64,000 nt of DNA from Xenophilus sp. Marseille-Q4582 (GTDB taxonomy: Bacteria; Pseudomonadota; Gammaproteobacteria; Burkholderiales; Burkholderiaceae_C). The notes under the pieces are model-generated. The model was not told the origin of the DNA. It did not search any database and was given only the letters and a program-made list of their open reading frames with translations. Location: the NCBI RefSeq assembly GCF_916700565.1, contig NZ_CAKAKO010000002.1:868001-932000 (forward strand), written 5' to 3'. Both the position numbers and the translations under genes were made by a program. Within the stretch, counting starts at the first letter, position 1. Each line of letters opens with the position of its first letter. Shown one piece after another: positions 9,169 to 18,009 of this stretch.

Positions 9169-10146
9169 TCAAGCCGCATGGGCCGCGCCGGCGGGCGCGT
9201 GCGCGCGCACGCTCAGCAGCACGCTTGCGGCCACCAGCACCATCGCGCATGCCTCCAGCAGCGTGGGGCCGCGCCGTTCCCACGCAAAACCGTAGAGCAG
9301 GGCGAACAGGGTCTCGAACAGGATCATCTGGCCGATCATGGTCGAGGGCAGCAGGCGGCTGGCGCGGTTCCAGAAGGCATTGCCGACGATGGAGGCGAGG
9401 ATGGCCACGCTGGTCACCACGCCGATGAAGCTCCACCAGGCTTCGGGCGTATGCGCCGCAGCCTCGGCGCCGCTGCCCGTCAGCAGGAAGGCCGGCACGG
9501 CCAGCAGCAGTGCCTGCGCGCCCGTGGCCAGCCCGGTCAGCAGGCTCCAGTCGTGGGCCGACAGGTCGGCGCGCCGCGCCAGCCAGCGGCCGTTGGCCAC
9601 GGCATAGACGGACCAGGAGATCAGCGCCCCGACCGCGCAGGCAAAGCCCAGCAGGGCGCCGGGCCGGGCCAGGTCGGCGGCCGGGCCGGCGGCCGAGGCC
9701 GCGCCCAGCGATTGCCAGCCCACGCAGCCGATGCCCGCGATGCCCAGCAGCAGCGAGGGCGCAAGTGGGCGCAGCGGCACGGCGCCTGCGCCGCCGCGGC
9801 TGGCCAGGGTCACGGCCACGGGCAGGAAGCCGATCACCAGCGCCGTCATGGCCATTCCGCCCAGCTGCACGGCCTGCGCCAGCAGCACGTAGTACAGCGT
9901 GTTGCCCAGCAGGCTGAGCCAGGTCAGCGCCCACCATTCGCGCCCGCCCAGCCGGGGCAGCAGGCGGCGCAGGCGCGGCGCGATCAGCACGGCCGCGAAG
10001 AGGCCGTAGGCCAGGTAGCGCCCGGCCGCCAGTTGCCCGGGCGTGAAGTCGCGCACCAGTTCGGGCGTGAGGAAGACTAGGCCCCAGAAGGCGCCTGCGG
10101 CGGCCCCGCAGGCGATGCCGCGGCGGATGGACGAAGAGGAAGACAT
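9169..10146 (-). CDS. EamA-family (DMT) drug/metabolite transporter
   Basis: This integral membrane protein of about 325 residues has ten hydrophobic segments arranged as two EamA repeats (about 10-145 and 175-310). The first begins CGAAAGAFWGLVFLTPELV and the second includes LISWSVYAVANGRWLARRA. Both ATG candidates (10146 and 10203) lack a good ribosome site; 10146 is chosen because the preceding stretch is Pro/Ala-rich and not membrane-like. The gene lies downstream of an AraC-type regulator on the same strand with a 141-base gap. Exporter polarity is from the family; the substrate is unknown. Confidence 0.85.
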   Translation of the reverse strand: MSSSSSIRRGIACGAAAGAFWGLVFLTPELVRDFTPGQLAAGRYLAYGLFAAVLIAPRLRRLLPRLGGREWWALTWLSLLGNTLYYVLLAQAVQLGGMAMTALVIGFLPVAVTLASRGGAGAVPLRPLAPSLLLGIAGIGCVGWQSLGAASAAGPAADLARPGALLGFACAVGALISWSVYAVANGRWLARRADLSAHDWSLLTGLATGAQALLLAVPAFLLTGSGAEAAAHTPEAWWSFIGVVTSVAILASIVGNAFWNRASRLLPSTMIGQMILFETLFALLYGFAWERRGPTLLEACAMVLVAASVLLSVRAHAPAGAAHAA

Positions 10147-10287
10147 GCGAAGCGGAGGAAAAAGGCGGCGCGCGGCAGGCGCAGGCACGGCCAAGGAGAT
10201 CATGCCCGCGCGCGTCGGCGGCGGCTTGTGCCAGGCTCCGCCGCTTTTGTGCGCGCCTTCGCTTCGCGGCTGCGGGCGCGCTGCGGG

Positions 10288-11043
10288 CTACGGCGCGCCG
10301 GGCGCCGCGTTCTGCCGGCGCCAGGCCGCCGGCGTGATGTCGTGCGCACGGCGCATCGCATGCGTCAGCGCGCTCTGGTCCGCAAAGCCGCAGCGGCTCG
10401 CGATCTCGGCAATGGGCAGGCGGGTGTGGGCCAGCAGCTCGCGCGCCCGCGCCAGGCGCAGGCCCTGCAGCCAGGCGCGCGGCGGGGTGTGCAGCTCGGC
10501 CTGGAACAGCTCGTGCAGCCGGCTCGGGCTCAGGGCGGCGAACTGCGCCATGCGTGCCACGGTCCAGCCGGCGCCGGGGTCGGCTTCCACGCGCGCGCGC
10601 AGCGCGGCCAGGCGCGACGCGGGGCGCGGCGCCTGCAGCAGCAGGGTGTCGAGCAGCAGCGGCACCCACAGCTGCACCGCAGGCGCCGAGGCCTGCCCCT
10701 GCTCGACCAGGAGGGCCATGAAATCCAGCAGCCGCGTGGCCGGCGCCGACAGCGCGAGGAAGGGGCGGTGCGCCAGCTGTTCGAGCAGCGGCGACAGCGC
10801 CGGGTCGCCCGGCAGATCCAGGATCAGCGAGCGATTCGGGCCGTCGGTGTGCGTGGCGTGCGGCTGGCGCGTGGGCACGAAGGCGCCGCGCGCGGCGTCC
10901 AGCGGGGCGGCGCGGTCGCCGAAGTCGAGATGAAGCGCGCCCGCGACCGGCAGCACGAGCTGCGCGAAGTCGTGGTCATGCGGGACCGAATGGCCGCGGT
11001 AGCTGCGAAGGTGCAGTGAGGGCTGCGGGGGCGGTGAGCGCAT
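10288..11043 (-). CDS. AraC-family transcriptional regulator
   Basis: This 251-residue regulator has an N-terminal cupin-type domain (about 10-100, with HDHDFAQLVLPVAGAL) and a C-terminal AraC DNA-binding domain (about 150-245). The latter has two helix-turn-helix units: MAQFAALSPSRLHELFQAELHTPPRAWLQGLRL and IAEIASRCGFADQSALTHAMRRAHDITPAAWRR. The second is the conserved family signature. An EamA exporter follows on the same strand, an arrangement often seen for AraC regulators controlling an adjacent exporter. Confidence 0.88.
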   Translation of the reverse strand: MRSPPPQPSLHLRSYRGHSVPHDHDFAQLVLPVAGALHLDFGDRAAPLDAARGAFVPTRQPHATHTDGPNRSLILDLPGDPALSPLLEQLAHRPFLALSAPATRLLDFMALLVEQGQASAPAVQLWVPLLLDTLLLQAPRPASRLAALRARVEADPGAGWTVARMAQFAALSPSRLHELFQAELHTPPRAWLQGLRLARARELLAHTRLPIAEIASRCGFADQSALTHAMRRAHDITPAAWRRQNAAPGAP

Positions 11044-11125
11044 GCGCGAAGCGAAGGCCGGCGAAAGAAGGGGCTGGTTGCCGGCATTGTGCGCCGCAGC
11101 CGCCTGCGCGCCCTGCGGGCTTCGC

Positions 11126-12721
11126 CTACTGCGTGCCGGCGCGCGCGTCCCAGGCGTCGCGCAGTTCGCGCTTGAGCACCTTGCCGATCGCGCTGCGCGG
11201 CAGCTCGTCCAGCCATTGCACGGCGCTCAGGCGCTGGGTCTTGCCCAGGCGCGCATTGGCCCAGGCGAGCAGCGCCTCGGGCGTGATCGCGCCGGCCTGC
11301 GCGCTGCGCACCACGAAGGCGACCGGCGTCTCGCCCCACTGTTCGGAGGGCACACCGACCACGGCCGCATCGGCCACGCCCGGGTGTTCGCGCAGCACGG
11401 CTTCGAGGTCGCTGGGGTAGATGTTGAAGCCGCCGCTGATGACGAGGTCCTTCTTGCGGTCGGCCAGGGTGAGAAAGCCATCGGCATCGAAGCGGCCCAC
11501 GTCGCCCGTGCGGATGAAGCGCAAGCCCTCGGCCGAGAACCATTCGGCCTCGCGCGTCTTCTCGGGCTGGCGGTGGTAGCCGGTCATCATGCCGCCCGAG
11601 CGGCCCACCACTTCGCCGGCCACGCCCACGGTGCCGGGCGGCAGTTCGCGGCCTTCTTCGTCGATCAGGCGGATGTCGCTGCCCGGCGCAGGGCGCCCCA
11701 CCGTGTGCAGCTTGTCGGGGTGCAGGTGCGCTTCCAGCAGGCAGGTGCCGCCGCCTTCGGTCATGCCGTAGAACTCGACCAGCCCGCCGGGCCAGCGGGC
11801 CAGCGCCTCGGCCTTGAGCGCGGCGGAGAAGGGCGCGCTGGTGCAGAACTTTATGTGGAAGCGGCCGAGGTCGGTGCGGTCGAAATCCGGATGCGCGAGC
11901 AGGCGCTGGTACTGCACGGGCACCAGCATGGTGTGGGTCACGCCGTGCGCCTCGGCCAGCCGCAGCCAGGCGCCGGCCTCGAATTTCGGCATCAGCAGCA
12001 CGCAGCCGCCATAGGCCAGGGTGGGGAAGAAGACCACCAGCGTGGTGTTGGAGTACAGCGGGGTGGACAGCAGCGTGACCGTCTCGGGGCCGTAGCCGTA
12101 GCTCTGGCCGCGCTGCACATGGGCCCAGCGCATGGCGTGGCTCTGCACGATGCCCTTGGGCTCGCCGGTGGTGCCGGAGGAATAGATGATGTTGAAGGGC
12201 GCGTCTTCGGCGGGTTGGCGCTGCGCCAGCGCGACCGGGTCTGCGGCGGGCGCCGCAGCCAGCCAGTCTTCCAGCGTCTGCAGGCCTTCGGCCGCCGGTG
12301 GCGGGCCGATGCCGATCAGCGTCACTCCCTCGGGGGCCTGCCTCTGCAGCGCCTCGAAGCCGGCCGCGTCGACGAATAGCAGCGTGGCCTGCGCGTTGTC
12401 CACCATGCGGCGCAGGCTCTGCGCCGTGCTGCCGGGCGCGAGCGGCGCCACGGCCACGCCGGCGCGCAGCGCGCCGAGGAACACGGCCGCGTAGTCCACC
12501 GAGGCCTGCGCGCAGATCGCGATGGCCGCTCCGGGCGGCAGCTCGGCATGGACCAGCGCAGCGGCGATGCGGTCCATGTGCGCATCGAGGCCCGCGTAGT
12601 CGAGCGTGGTGGACGCATCGCGCAGGGCCGGGCGCTGCGGCGCCTGTTCGGCATGGAGACGGATGCAGTCGGTGACGCGCCGGAAGGGCGCGGCGGCGAT
12701 GTCGGAGGCGGTCAGCGGCAT
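11126..12721 (-). CDS. Class I adenylate-forming acyl-CoA ligase (AMP-binding)
   Basis: This 531-residue enzyme belongs to the ANL superfamily, activating a carboxylic acid as acyl-AMP and then transferring it to CoA. Visible motifs are the P-loop YSSGTTGEPKG (about 180-190), the A5 motif EFYGMTEGGG, the hinge region TGDVGRFDADGFLTLADRKKD, and the C-terminal catalytic Lys (about 514) in AIGKVLKREL. The length fits medium- or long-chain fatty-acyl or aryl-CoA ligases; the substrate is not deducible. It follows lipA on the same strand after a 95-base gap and may be transcribed separately. Confidence 0.86.
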   Translation of the reverse strand: MPLTASDIAAAPFRRVTDCIRLHAEQAPQRPALRDASTTLDYAGLDAHMDRIAAALVHAELPPGAAIAICAQASVDYAAVFLGALRAGVAVAPLAPGSTAQSLRRMVDNAQATLLFVDAAGFEALQRQAPEGVTLIGIGPPPAAEGLQTLEDWLAAAPAADPVALAQRQPAEDAPFNIIYSSGTTGEPKGIVQSHAMRWAHVQRGQSYGYGPETVTLLSTPLYSNTTLVVFFPTLAYGGCVLLMPKFEAGAWLRLAEAHGVTHTMLVPVQYQRLLAHPDFDRTDLGRFHIKFCTSAPFSAALKAEALARWPGGLVEFYGMTEGGGTCLLEAHLHPDKLHTVGRPAPGSDIRLIDEEGRELPPGTVGVAGEVVGRSGGMMTGYHRQPEKTREAEWFSAEGLRFIRTGDVGRFDADGFLTLADRKKDLVISGGFNIYPSDLEAVLREHPGVADAAVVGVPSEQWGETPVAFVVRSAQAGAITPEALLAWANARLGKTQRLSAVQWLDELPRSAIGKVLKRELRDAWDARAGTQ

Positions 12722-12816
12722 GGGGGACGAGGACGGGCGGGATGGCCCGACCTTAGTGCGCCGTCCGGACCCGCCGCCGTCGCCGAGGTGACGGGCGGGT
12801 GACGCCCGCGCGGAGG

Positions 12817-13797
12817 TCAGACGCCCGCGGCGTGGGCCTGCTCGTCGGCGTGGTAGCTCGAACGCACCATCGCGCCCACGGCGGCGTGCGTGAAGCCCAT
12901 CTTGTAGGCCTCTTCCTCGAACATCCTGAAGGTGTTCGGGTGCACGTAGCGGCGCACCGGCAGGTGGCTGTTGCTGGGCGCGAGGTACTGGCCGATGGTC
13001 AGCATGTCGATGTCATGCGCGCGCATGTCGCGCATGACCTGCAGGATCTCCTCGTCGGTCTCGCCCAGGCCGACCATGAGGCCGCTCTTGGTGGGCACGT
13101 TGGGGTGCAGCGCCTTGAACTTCTTGAGCAGGTTCAGAGAGAACTGGTAGTCCGAGCCCGGGCGCGCTTCCTTGTACAGGCGCGGAATGGTCTCGAGGTT
13201 GTGGTTCATCACGTCCGGCGGCGCGGCCTTGAGGATCTCCAGCGCGCGGTCGTCGCGGCCGCGGAAGTCGGGCACCAGGATCTCGATCTGCGTGCCTGGC
13301 GAAAGCTCGCGCGTCTTCTGGATGCATTCGACGAAGTGGCCGCTGCCACCGTCGCGCAGGTCATCGCGGTCCACGCTGGTGATCACCACATACTTCAGGC
13401 GCAGCTTGGCGATGGTGCGGGCCAGATTGAGCGGCTCGTCCTTGTCCAGCGGGTCGGGCCGGCCGTGGCCCACGTCGCAGAAGGGGCAGCGGCGCGTGCA
13501 CTTGTCGCCCATGATCATGAAGGTGGCCGTGCCCTTGCCGAAGCATTCGCCGATGTTGGGGCAGGAGGCTTCCTCGCACACCGTGTGCAGGTTCGACTCG
13601 CGCAGGATCTGCTTGATCTCGTAGAAGCGCGTGGTCGGGCTGCCGGCCTTGACGCGGATCCACTCGGGCTTCTTGAGCACCTCGGACTGCACCACCTTGA
13701 CGGGGATGCGCGACAGCTTGGCCGCGGCCTTCTGCTTGGCCAGCGGGTTGTAGTTCTCGGCGGACTGGGCTTCGCGGACGACTTCGGGAGTGCTCAT
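12817..13797 (-). CDS. lipA: Lipoyl synthase (radical SAM)
   Basis: LipA inserts two sulfur atoms at C6 and C8 of protein-bound octanoyl groups using two [4Fe-4S] clusters. The 326-residue product has the auxiliary cluster motif C74-x4-C79-x5-C85 ([12 protein letters not shown]) and the radical SAM motif C100-x3-C104-x2-C107 (CTRRCPFC), followed by [11 protein letters not shown] and the C-terminal RSSYHADEQ with the cluster-ligand Ser. The ATG at 13797 gives the usual N-terminal extension. It sits 19 bases downstream of lipB, so the two consecutive steps of lipoate biosynthesis form one operon. Confidence 0.97.
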   Translation of the reverse strand: MSTPEVVREAQSAENYNPLAKQKAAAKLSRIPVKVVQSEVLKKPEWIRVKAGSPTTRFYEIKQILRESNLHTVCEEASCPNIGECFGKGTATFMIMGDKCTRRCPFCDVGHGRPDPLDKDEPLNLARTIAKLRLKYVVITSVDRDDLRDGGSGHFVECIQKTRELSPGTQIEILVPDFRGRDDRALEILKAAPPDVMNHNLETIPRLYKEARPGSDYQFSLNLLKKFKALHPNVPTKSGLMVGLGETDEEILQVMRDMRAHDIDMLTIGQYLAPSNSHLPVRRYVHPNTFRMFEEEAYKMGFTHAAVGAMVRSSYHADEQAHAAGV

Positions 13798-13816
13798 GGC
13801 AGGGCCTCGGCAGGAC

Positions 13817-14584
13817 TCAGGGGGCCAGGTAGGCACTGAGTTTCTGGCCCAGCACCTGCGCGGCTTCGTCCCATGTGACTGGGGCGCCGATTGTAGAAAG
13901 ATCGACGGTTTGCAGCCCCGCGTAGCCGCAAGGGTTGATGCGCGTGAAGGGCTCCAGGTCCATCGCCACGTTGAGCGACACGCCGTGGTAGGTGCAGTGG
14001 CGGCTGACCTTGATGCCCAGCGCCGCGATCTTGCCCAGGCCGCGGAAGGGGTCGACGCCGGGCTGCGGGCCGGAATTCGCCGCCGGGCCGCCCCGAGACG
14101 AATCAGCCCCCCCGGGGGGCAGCGACCCGCGCAGCGGCGCAGCGTGGGGGCCTTTCCACGCCGCGTGTGAGAACGGGTCGTCCAGGCGCACGTAGATGCC
14201 CGGCGCACCCGCCACGCGGTGGCCGGTGACGCCGAAGTGCGCCAGCGTGCGCAGCACGGCTTCCTCGATGCGGTAGACGTATTCCTTCACGTAGTAGCCC
14301 GCGCGGCGCAGGTCCAGCAGCGGATAGGCCACCACCTGGCCGGGACCGTGGAAGGTGACCTGGCCACCGCGGTCGGTCTGCACCACCGGGATGTCGCCGG
14401 GCAGCAGCACATGGTCGGCCTTGCCCGCCAGCCCTTGCGTGAACACGGGGTCGTGTTCGCACAGCCACAGCGCGTCGGGCGTGTCGCACGTGCGTGACTG
14501 CGAGAAGGCCTGCATGGCCGCGAAGGTGGGCGCGTAGGGCACGCGGCCCAGCCGCTCGGGCTGCAGGGCGCCCGCCGTGCTCAC
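13817..14584 (-). CDS. lipB: Octanoyl-ACP:protein N-octanoyltransferase with a repeat-encoded insert
   Basis: LipB transfers octanoate from acyl carrier protein to lipoyl domains, supplying the LipA substrate. The 255-residue product has the motif [22 protein letters not shown] (about 71-92), the catalytic Lys185 in [14 protein letters not shown] and the catalytic Cys219 in INPCGY. The start is GTG at 14584, overlapping the TGA of the DUF493 gene. Residues of about 144-168, between RLDDPFSHA and DPFRGLGK, form a Pro/Gly/Ser-rich insert whose DNA is a dispersed GC-rich repeat. The insert adds about 25-30 residues to a surface loop while leaving both catalytic regions intact. Confidence 0.95.
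   Translation of the reverse strand: MSTAGALQPERLGRVPYAPTFAAMQAFSQSRTCDTPDALWLCEHDPVFTQGLAGKADHVLLPGDIPVVQTDRGGQVTFHGPGQVVAYPLLDLRRAGYYVKEYVYRIEEAVLRTLAHFGVTGHRVAGAPGIYVRLDDPFSHAAWKGPHAAPLRGSLPPGGADSSRGGPAANSGPQPGVDPFRGLGKIAALGIKVSRHCTYHGVSLNVAMDLEPFTRINPCGYAGLQTVDLSTIGAPVTWDEAAQVLGQKLSAYLAP
14081..14155 (-). repeat. GC-rich dispersed repeat, copy 1 (inside lipB, in frame)
   Basis: Read on the minus strand this 75-bp segment begins AAAGGCCCCCACGC and ends GGGGCGGCCCGGCG, with a central CCCCCCGGGGGG palindrome and an internal CGCTGCGCG. A second copy with the same ends and spacing lies at 46379-46456 on the plus strand. Its length of 75 is a multiple of three and it contains no stop in the lipB frame. 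I recall similar elements being common between genes in Comamonadaceae, but cannot verify that here. Confidence 0.72.
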
Positions 14585-14886
14585 AGCACGACCTTGACCA
14601 TCGGATGCGTGGACAGTGCCTGGTACAGCGCGTCGAGCTGTTCGCGGCTGGTGGCGGTCACGGTGATCGTCACGCCCAGGTAGTTGCCGGCCTTGCTGTC
14701 GCGCAGCTCGATGGTGCTGGCGTCGAAGCCGGGGTCATGCGCCTTGGCCACCTGCGTCACGGCATGCACGAAGCCGTCCACGTTCGCGCCCATGACCTTG
14801 ATGGGAAAGGCGCTCGGGTACTCGATGAGCGAGTCCTTGCGGCCGTCGGCGACGGGCGGGCTGGGGGGCAGGGCAGAGGCAGACAT
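14581..14886 (-). CDS. DUF493 (YbeD-like) family protein
   Basis: This small cytoplasmic protein of 101 residues contains the DUF493 core: [26 protein letters not shown], then [35 protein letters not shown], which forms a ferredoxin-like fold as in YbeD. The ATG at 14886 has a good AAGGAAG ribosome site. The stop overlaps the GTG start of lipB, so it is the first gene of a DUF493-lipB-lipA operon, a conserved order in Proteobacteria. A regulatory or accessory role around lipoate transfer has been suggested from this linkage; the biochemical function is not known. Confidence 0.9.
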   Translation of the reverse strand: MSASALPPSPPVADGRKDSLIEYPSAFPIKVMGANVDGFVHAVTQVAKAHDPGFDASTIELRDSKAGNYLGVTITVTATSREQLDALYQALSTHPMVKVVL

Positions 14887-15119
14887 GGAACTTCCTTCGG
14901 AGGCCGCGGGCGCCGATGCGGTCGGCGACAGCCGCGAGGCCGGATGCCGGCGAGTCTCCCAGATGGGGGCGCGGGGCGCCAATTCCAGGGCGGGCCCTGC
15001 GGCGGCGGGGAGAGTGTGCAGGCAGGGCCCGCGCCTCCCGCCCGCGGCGTGGAATGACGCCGCGCCGGTCCGCGCGCCATGCTGCTTTCACGCGCGCGAC
15101 AACGCCCGGCGTGACGGAA

Positions 15120-15150
15120 TGCCGGAGCGGCCGGGGTTTGTACTTATAAT
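15120..15150 (+). promoter_or_regulatory. Probable promoter of the atp operon
   Basis: A perfect -10 hexamer TATAAT lies at 15145-15150, 45 bases before the atpI start, in an otherwise GC-rich region. No good -35 element is seen at 16-18 bases upstream (around 15122-15128), so an activator or an extended recognition may compensate. The 309-base gap from 14887 to 15195 also separates this unit from the divergent DUF493-lipB-lipA operon and must hold its promoter, which I could not place. Confidence 0.55.
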
Positions 15151-15195
15151 GAGAGGCTTTGTAGAATTTCTGCGGATGCAGGGGCGGCCACACCA

Positions 15196-15669
15196 ATGAA
15201 CAACAACGCCCCTGTGACCGGAGATGAGGCCGAGGTTTCCGACTTCAAGCCGCTGACCGCCGAGCAGGCGCAGCGCTTGCGCGAACAGCATCCCGAACCG
15301 TCGCCCTGGTGGGTGATCGCGGCCCAGGTGGCCGCGGGATTGCTCGCGGCAGGGATCGCCTGGGCCTGGGCCCGGCAGCCTTCGGCTGCGGGGTCGGCCT
15401 TCTACGGAGCCCTGGCGGTCACCTTGCCTGCAGCCCTCTTCCTGAAGGCGACGCGGCGCGGGACGCAGCAGCTGTCACAGTCTGCTGTCATGCTGAGGTT
15501 TTTTGTCTGGGAGTTGATCAAGATCGTATTGACCGTGGCCCTGCTGGCCGCGGCGCCGTGGCTGATCGGCGATCTCCACTGGCTGGCCTTGGTGGCCGGC
15601 GTGGTGGTCGCGCTGAAGATGTACTGGGTTGCGCTCTTGGTGCGGCCTCGCTTTTTGAACCGTATTTGA
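15196..15669 (+). CDS. atpI: ATP synthase protein I
   Basis: AtpI is a small membrane protein that assists assembly of the c-ring; it is the conserved first gene of many atp operons. The 157-residue product has a polar N-terminus (1-35) and about four hydrophobic segments (about 36-55, 67-85, 100-120, 125-145), ending in the basic VRPRFLNRI typical of betaproteobacterial AtpI. It is followed 21 bases later by atpB. Assignment rests on position and membrane topology more than on strong motifs. Confidence 0.85.
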   Translation: MNNNAPVTGDEAEVSDFKPLTAEQAQRLREQHPEPSPWWVIAAQVAAGLLAAGIAWAWARQPSAAGSAFYGALAVTLPAALFLKATRRGTQQLSQSAVMLRFFVWELIKIVLTVALLAAAPWLIGDLHWLALVAGVVVALKMYWVALLVRPRFLNRI

Positions 15670-15690
15670 CCGTTAGAGAGACGCTGATAA

Positions 15691-16587
15691 ATGGCCGCCG
15701 AAGGACACGCACCGACCGCCAGTGAGTACATCGTCCACCACCTGCAGCACTGGCAGGTGGACTGGGGCCTCAATGCCACGAAGCAGACGGCGATCATCGA
15801 CTTCAACGTGATCAACCTGGATTCGGTGCTCTATTCCGTGATCCTGGGTGTGTTGGGCTGTCTGGTGCTGTGGCTGGCCGCGCGCAAGGCGACCTCGGGC
15901 GTCCCGGGCCGCTTCCAGGCCGCCGTGGAACTGCTGGTCGAGATGGTCGACAACCAGGCCAAGGCCAACATCCACAACGCCCAGAGCCGCAAGTTCATCG
16001 CCCCGCTGGCGCTCACCGTGTTCGTCTGGATCTTCCTGCTCAACGCGATGGACCTGCTGCCCGTCGACCTGCTGCCCCACCTGTGGGCGCAGGCCTATGG
16101 TGCGATGGGCCATGACCCGCACCATGCCTACATGCGCGTCGTGCCGACGGCCGACCTGTCCACCACGCTGGGCCTGTCCACCTCGGTGCTGCTGCTGTGC
16201 TGGTTCTACAGCGTCAAGATCAAGGGCGCTGGCGGCTGGGCGCACGAGCTGGTCACGGCGCCGTTCGGCACCAGCAAGAACCCCATCTTCGCGCTGATCC
16301 TCGGCGTGGTGAACCTGCTGATGCAGGTCATCGAATACGTGGCCAAGACCGTCTCGCACGGCATGCGTCTGTTCGGCAACATGTACGCCGGCGAACTGGT
16401 GTTCATGCTGATCGCCCTGATGGGCGGCGCCGCGGCCCTGTCCCTGTCGGGCGTGCTGCTGCCGCTGGGTCACATCATTGCGGGCTTCATCTGGGCTGTG
16501 TTCCACATCCTGGTGATCACGCTGCAGGCCTTCATCTTCATGATGCTGGCGCTGATCTACCTGGGTCAGGCGCACGAAGCGCACTGA
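15691..16587 (+). CDS. atpB: ATP synthase Fo subunit a
   Basis: Subunit a forms the proton half-channels facing the c-ring. The 298-residue membrane protein shows the family landmarks: FIAPLALTVFVWIFLLNAMDLLPVD in the middle, and the helix MRLFGNMYAGELVFMLIALM, which contains the essential Arg near the c-ring interface. The C-terminal helices ILVITLQAFIFMMLALIYLGQA complete the channel. The length is typical for betaproteobacteria, which carry a longer loop between helices. It sits between atpI and atpE in the canonical order. Confidence 0.97.
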   Translation: MAAEGHAPTASEYIVHHLQHWQVDWGLNATKQTAIIDFNVINLDSVLYSVILGVLGCLVLWLAARKATSGVPGRFQAAVELLVEMVDNQAKANIHNAQSRKFIAPLALTVFVWIFLLNAMDLLPVDLLPHLWAQAYGAMGHDPHHAYMRVVPTADLSTTLGLSTSVLLLCWFYSVKIKGAGGWAHELVTAPFGTSKNPIFALILGVVNLLMQVIEYVAKTVSHGMRLFGNMYAGELVFMLIALMGGAAALSLSGVLLPLGHIIAGFIWAVFHILVITLQAFIFMMLALIYLGQAHEAH

Positions 16588-16912
<325 letters not shown>

Positions 16913-16950
16913 TTCGCGTCCGACGCCCCGCCTAAAAGAGAGGTGTTGAC

Positions 16951-17421
16951 GTGAGTATCAACGCAACGCTGTTCGTTCAGGCCGTCGTCTTCCTGCTGCT
17001 GGTGCTGTTCACGATGAAGTTCGTGTGGCCGCCCATCGCGAAGGCGCTGGATGAGCGCACACAGAAAGTCGCCGCGGGCCTGGCGGCCGCCGAGAAGGCG
17101 AAGGCCGAACTCGCGTCTGCCAACCAGCGTGTCGAACAGGAACTGCAGGCCTCGCGCACCGAGACCGGCAACCGCCTGGCCGACGCCGAGCGCCGCGCCC
17201 AGCAGATCATCGAAGAGGCCAAGGCCCGCGCCACCGAGGAAGCCGCCAAGATCGTGGCCGCCGCGCGTGACGAGGCCGAGCAGCAGGCCGTGCGGGCCCG
17301 TGAAGCCCTGCGCGAGCAGGTGGCTGCGCTGGCCGTCAAGGGTGCCGAGCAGATCCTGCGCAAGGAAGTCAACGCCGGCGTCCACGCCGACCTGCTTTCG
17401 CGCCTGAAGACCGAACTCTGA
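16951..17421 (+). CDS. atpF: ATP synthase Fo subunit b
   Basis: Subunit b is the peripheral stator stalk. The 156-residue product has one N-terminal membrane helix ([26 protein letters not shown]) followed by a long, highly charged coiled coil of Ala/Glu/Lys/Arg heptads. It ends in a region that binds delta ([28 protein letters not shown]). The start is GTG at 16951 with an AAGAGAGG ribosome site; MSINATLF is the conserved opening. It is eight bases upstream of atpH. Confidence 0.96.
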   Translation: MSINATLFVQAVVFLLLVLFTMKFVWPPIAKALDERTQKVAAGLAAAEKAKAELASANQRVEQELQASRTETGNRLADAERRAQQIIEEAKARATEEAAKIVAAARDEAEQQAVRAREALREQVAALAVKGAEQILRKEVNAGVHADLLSRLKTEL

Positions 17422-17429
17422 GGACTGCC

Positions 17430-17960
17430 ATGGCCGAACTCGCGACCATCGCACGTCCCTACGCCGAAGCCCTGTACAAGGCCACGGCCGGCTCGGCCGA
17501 CGCCACGCTCGGCTGGCTCGCCCCGCTGGCTGCTGTGGCGGGCGATGCCCGCCTGCAGGAGTTCGCGTCCAATCCGAAGGTCGGGGTGCAGCAGGTGTTC
17601 GACCTGATCGCCGGCCTGGTGCCCCAGGGCCTGCCCGACACCGGCCGCAACTTTCTGCAGACCGTGCTGGAGAACGGCCGCCTGGCGGCCCTGCCCGAAG
17701 TCGCGCAGCAGTACCGTGCCCTGCACAACGCCAGCAGCGGCGCCGCCGACGCCGTGATCCAGAGCGCCTTCCCGATCGACGACGCCGCGCTGAGCGAAGT
17801 CACCGGGGTGCTGGAACGCCGCTTTGGCCGCAAGCTCACGGCACGCGTGGAGATCGATCCCGCGCTGATCGGCGGCATTCGTGCCGTGGTCGGCGACGAA
17901 GTGCTCGACACCTCCGTCAAGGCCCGACTCGAACAAATGAAGGCTGCACTCATCGCCTGA
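17430..17960 (+). CDS. atpH: ATP synthase F1 subunit delta
   Basis: Delta joins the F1 head to the b stalk. The 176-residue protein begins [19 protein letters not shown], the conserved OSCP/delta N-terminal six-helix domain that contacts subunit alpha. It ends with the typical C-terminal segment [37 protein letters not shown]. The length and order (between atpF and atpA) are canonical. An AGGA ribosome site lies in the eight-base gap after atpF. Confidence 0.96.
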   Translation: MAELATIARPYAEALYKATAGSADATLGWLAPLAAVAGDARLQEFASNPKVGVQQVFDLIAGLVPQGLPDTGRNFLQTVLENGRLAALPEVAQQYRALHNASSGAADAVIQSAFPIDDAALSEVTGVLERRFGRKLTARVEIDPALIGGIRAVVGDEVLDTSVKARLEQMKAALIA

Positions 17961-18009
17961 GGGCGGTGCGCGCGCTGGCCGTCACACAGATTGAAAGAAG
18001 GAAAGAGTC

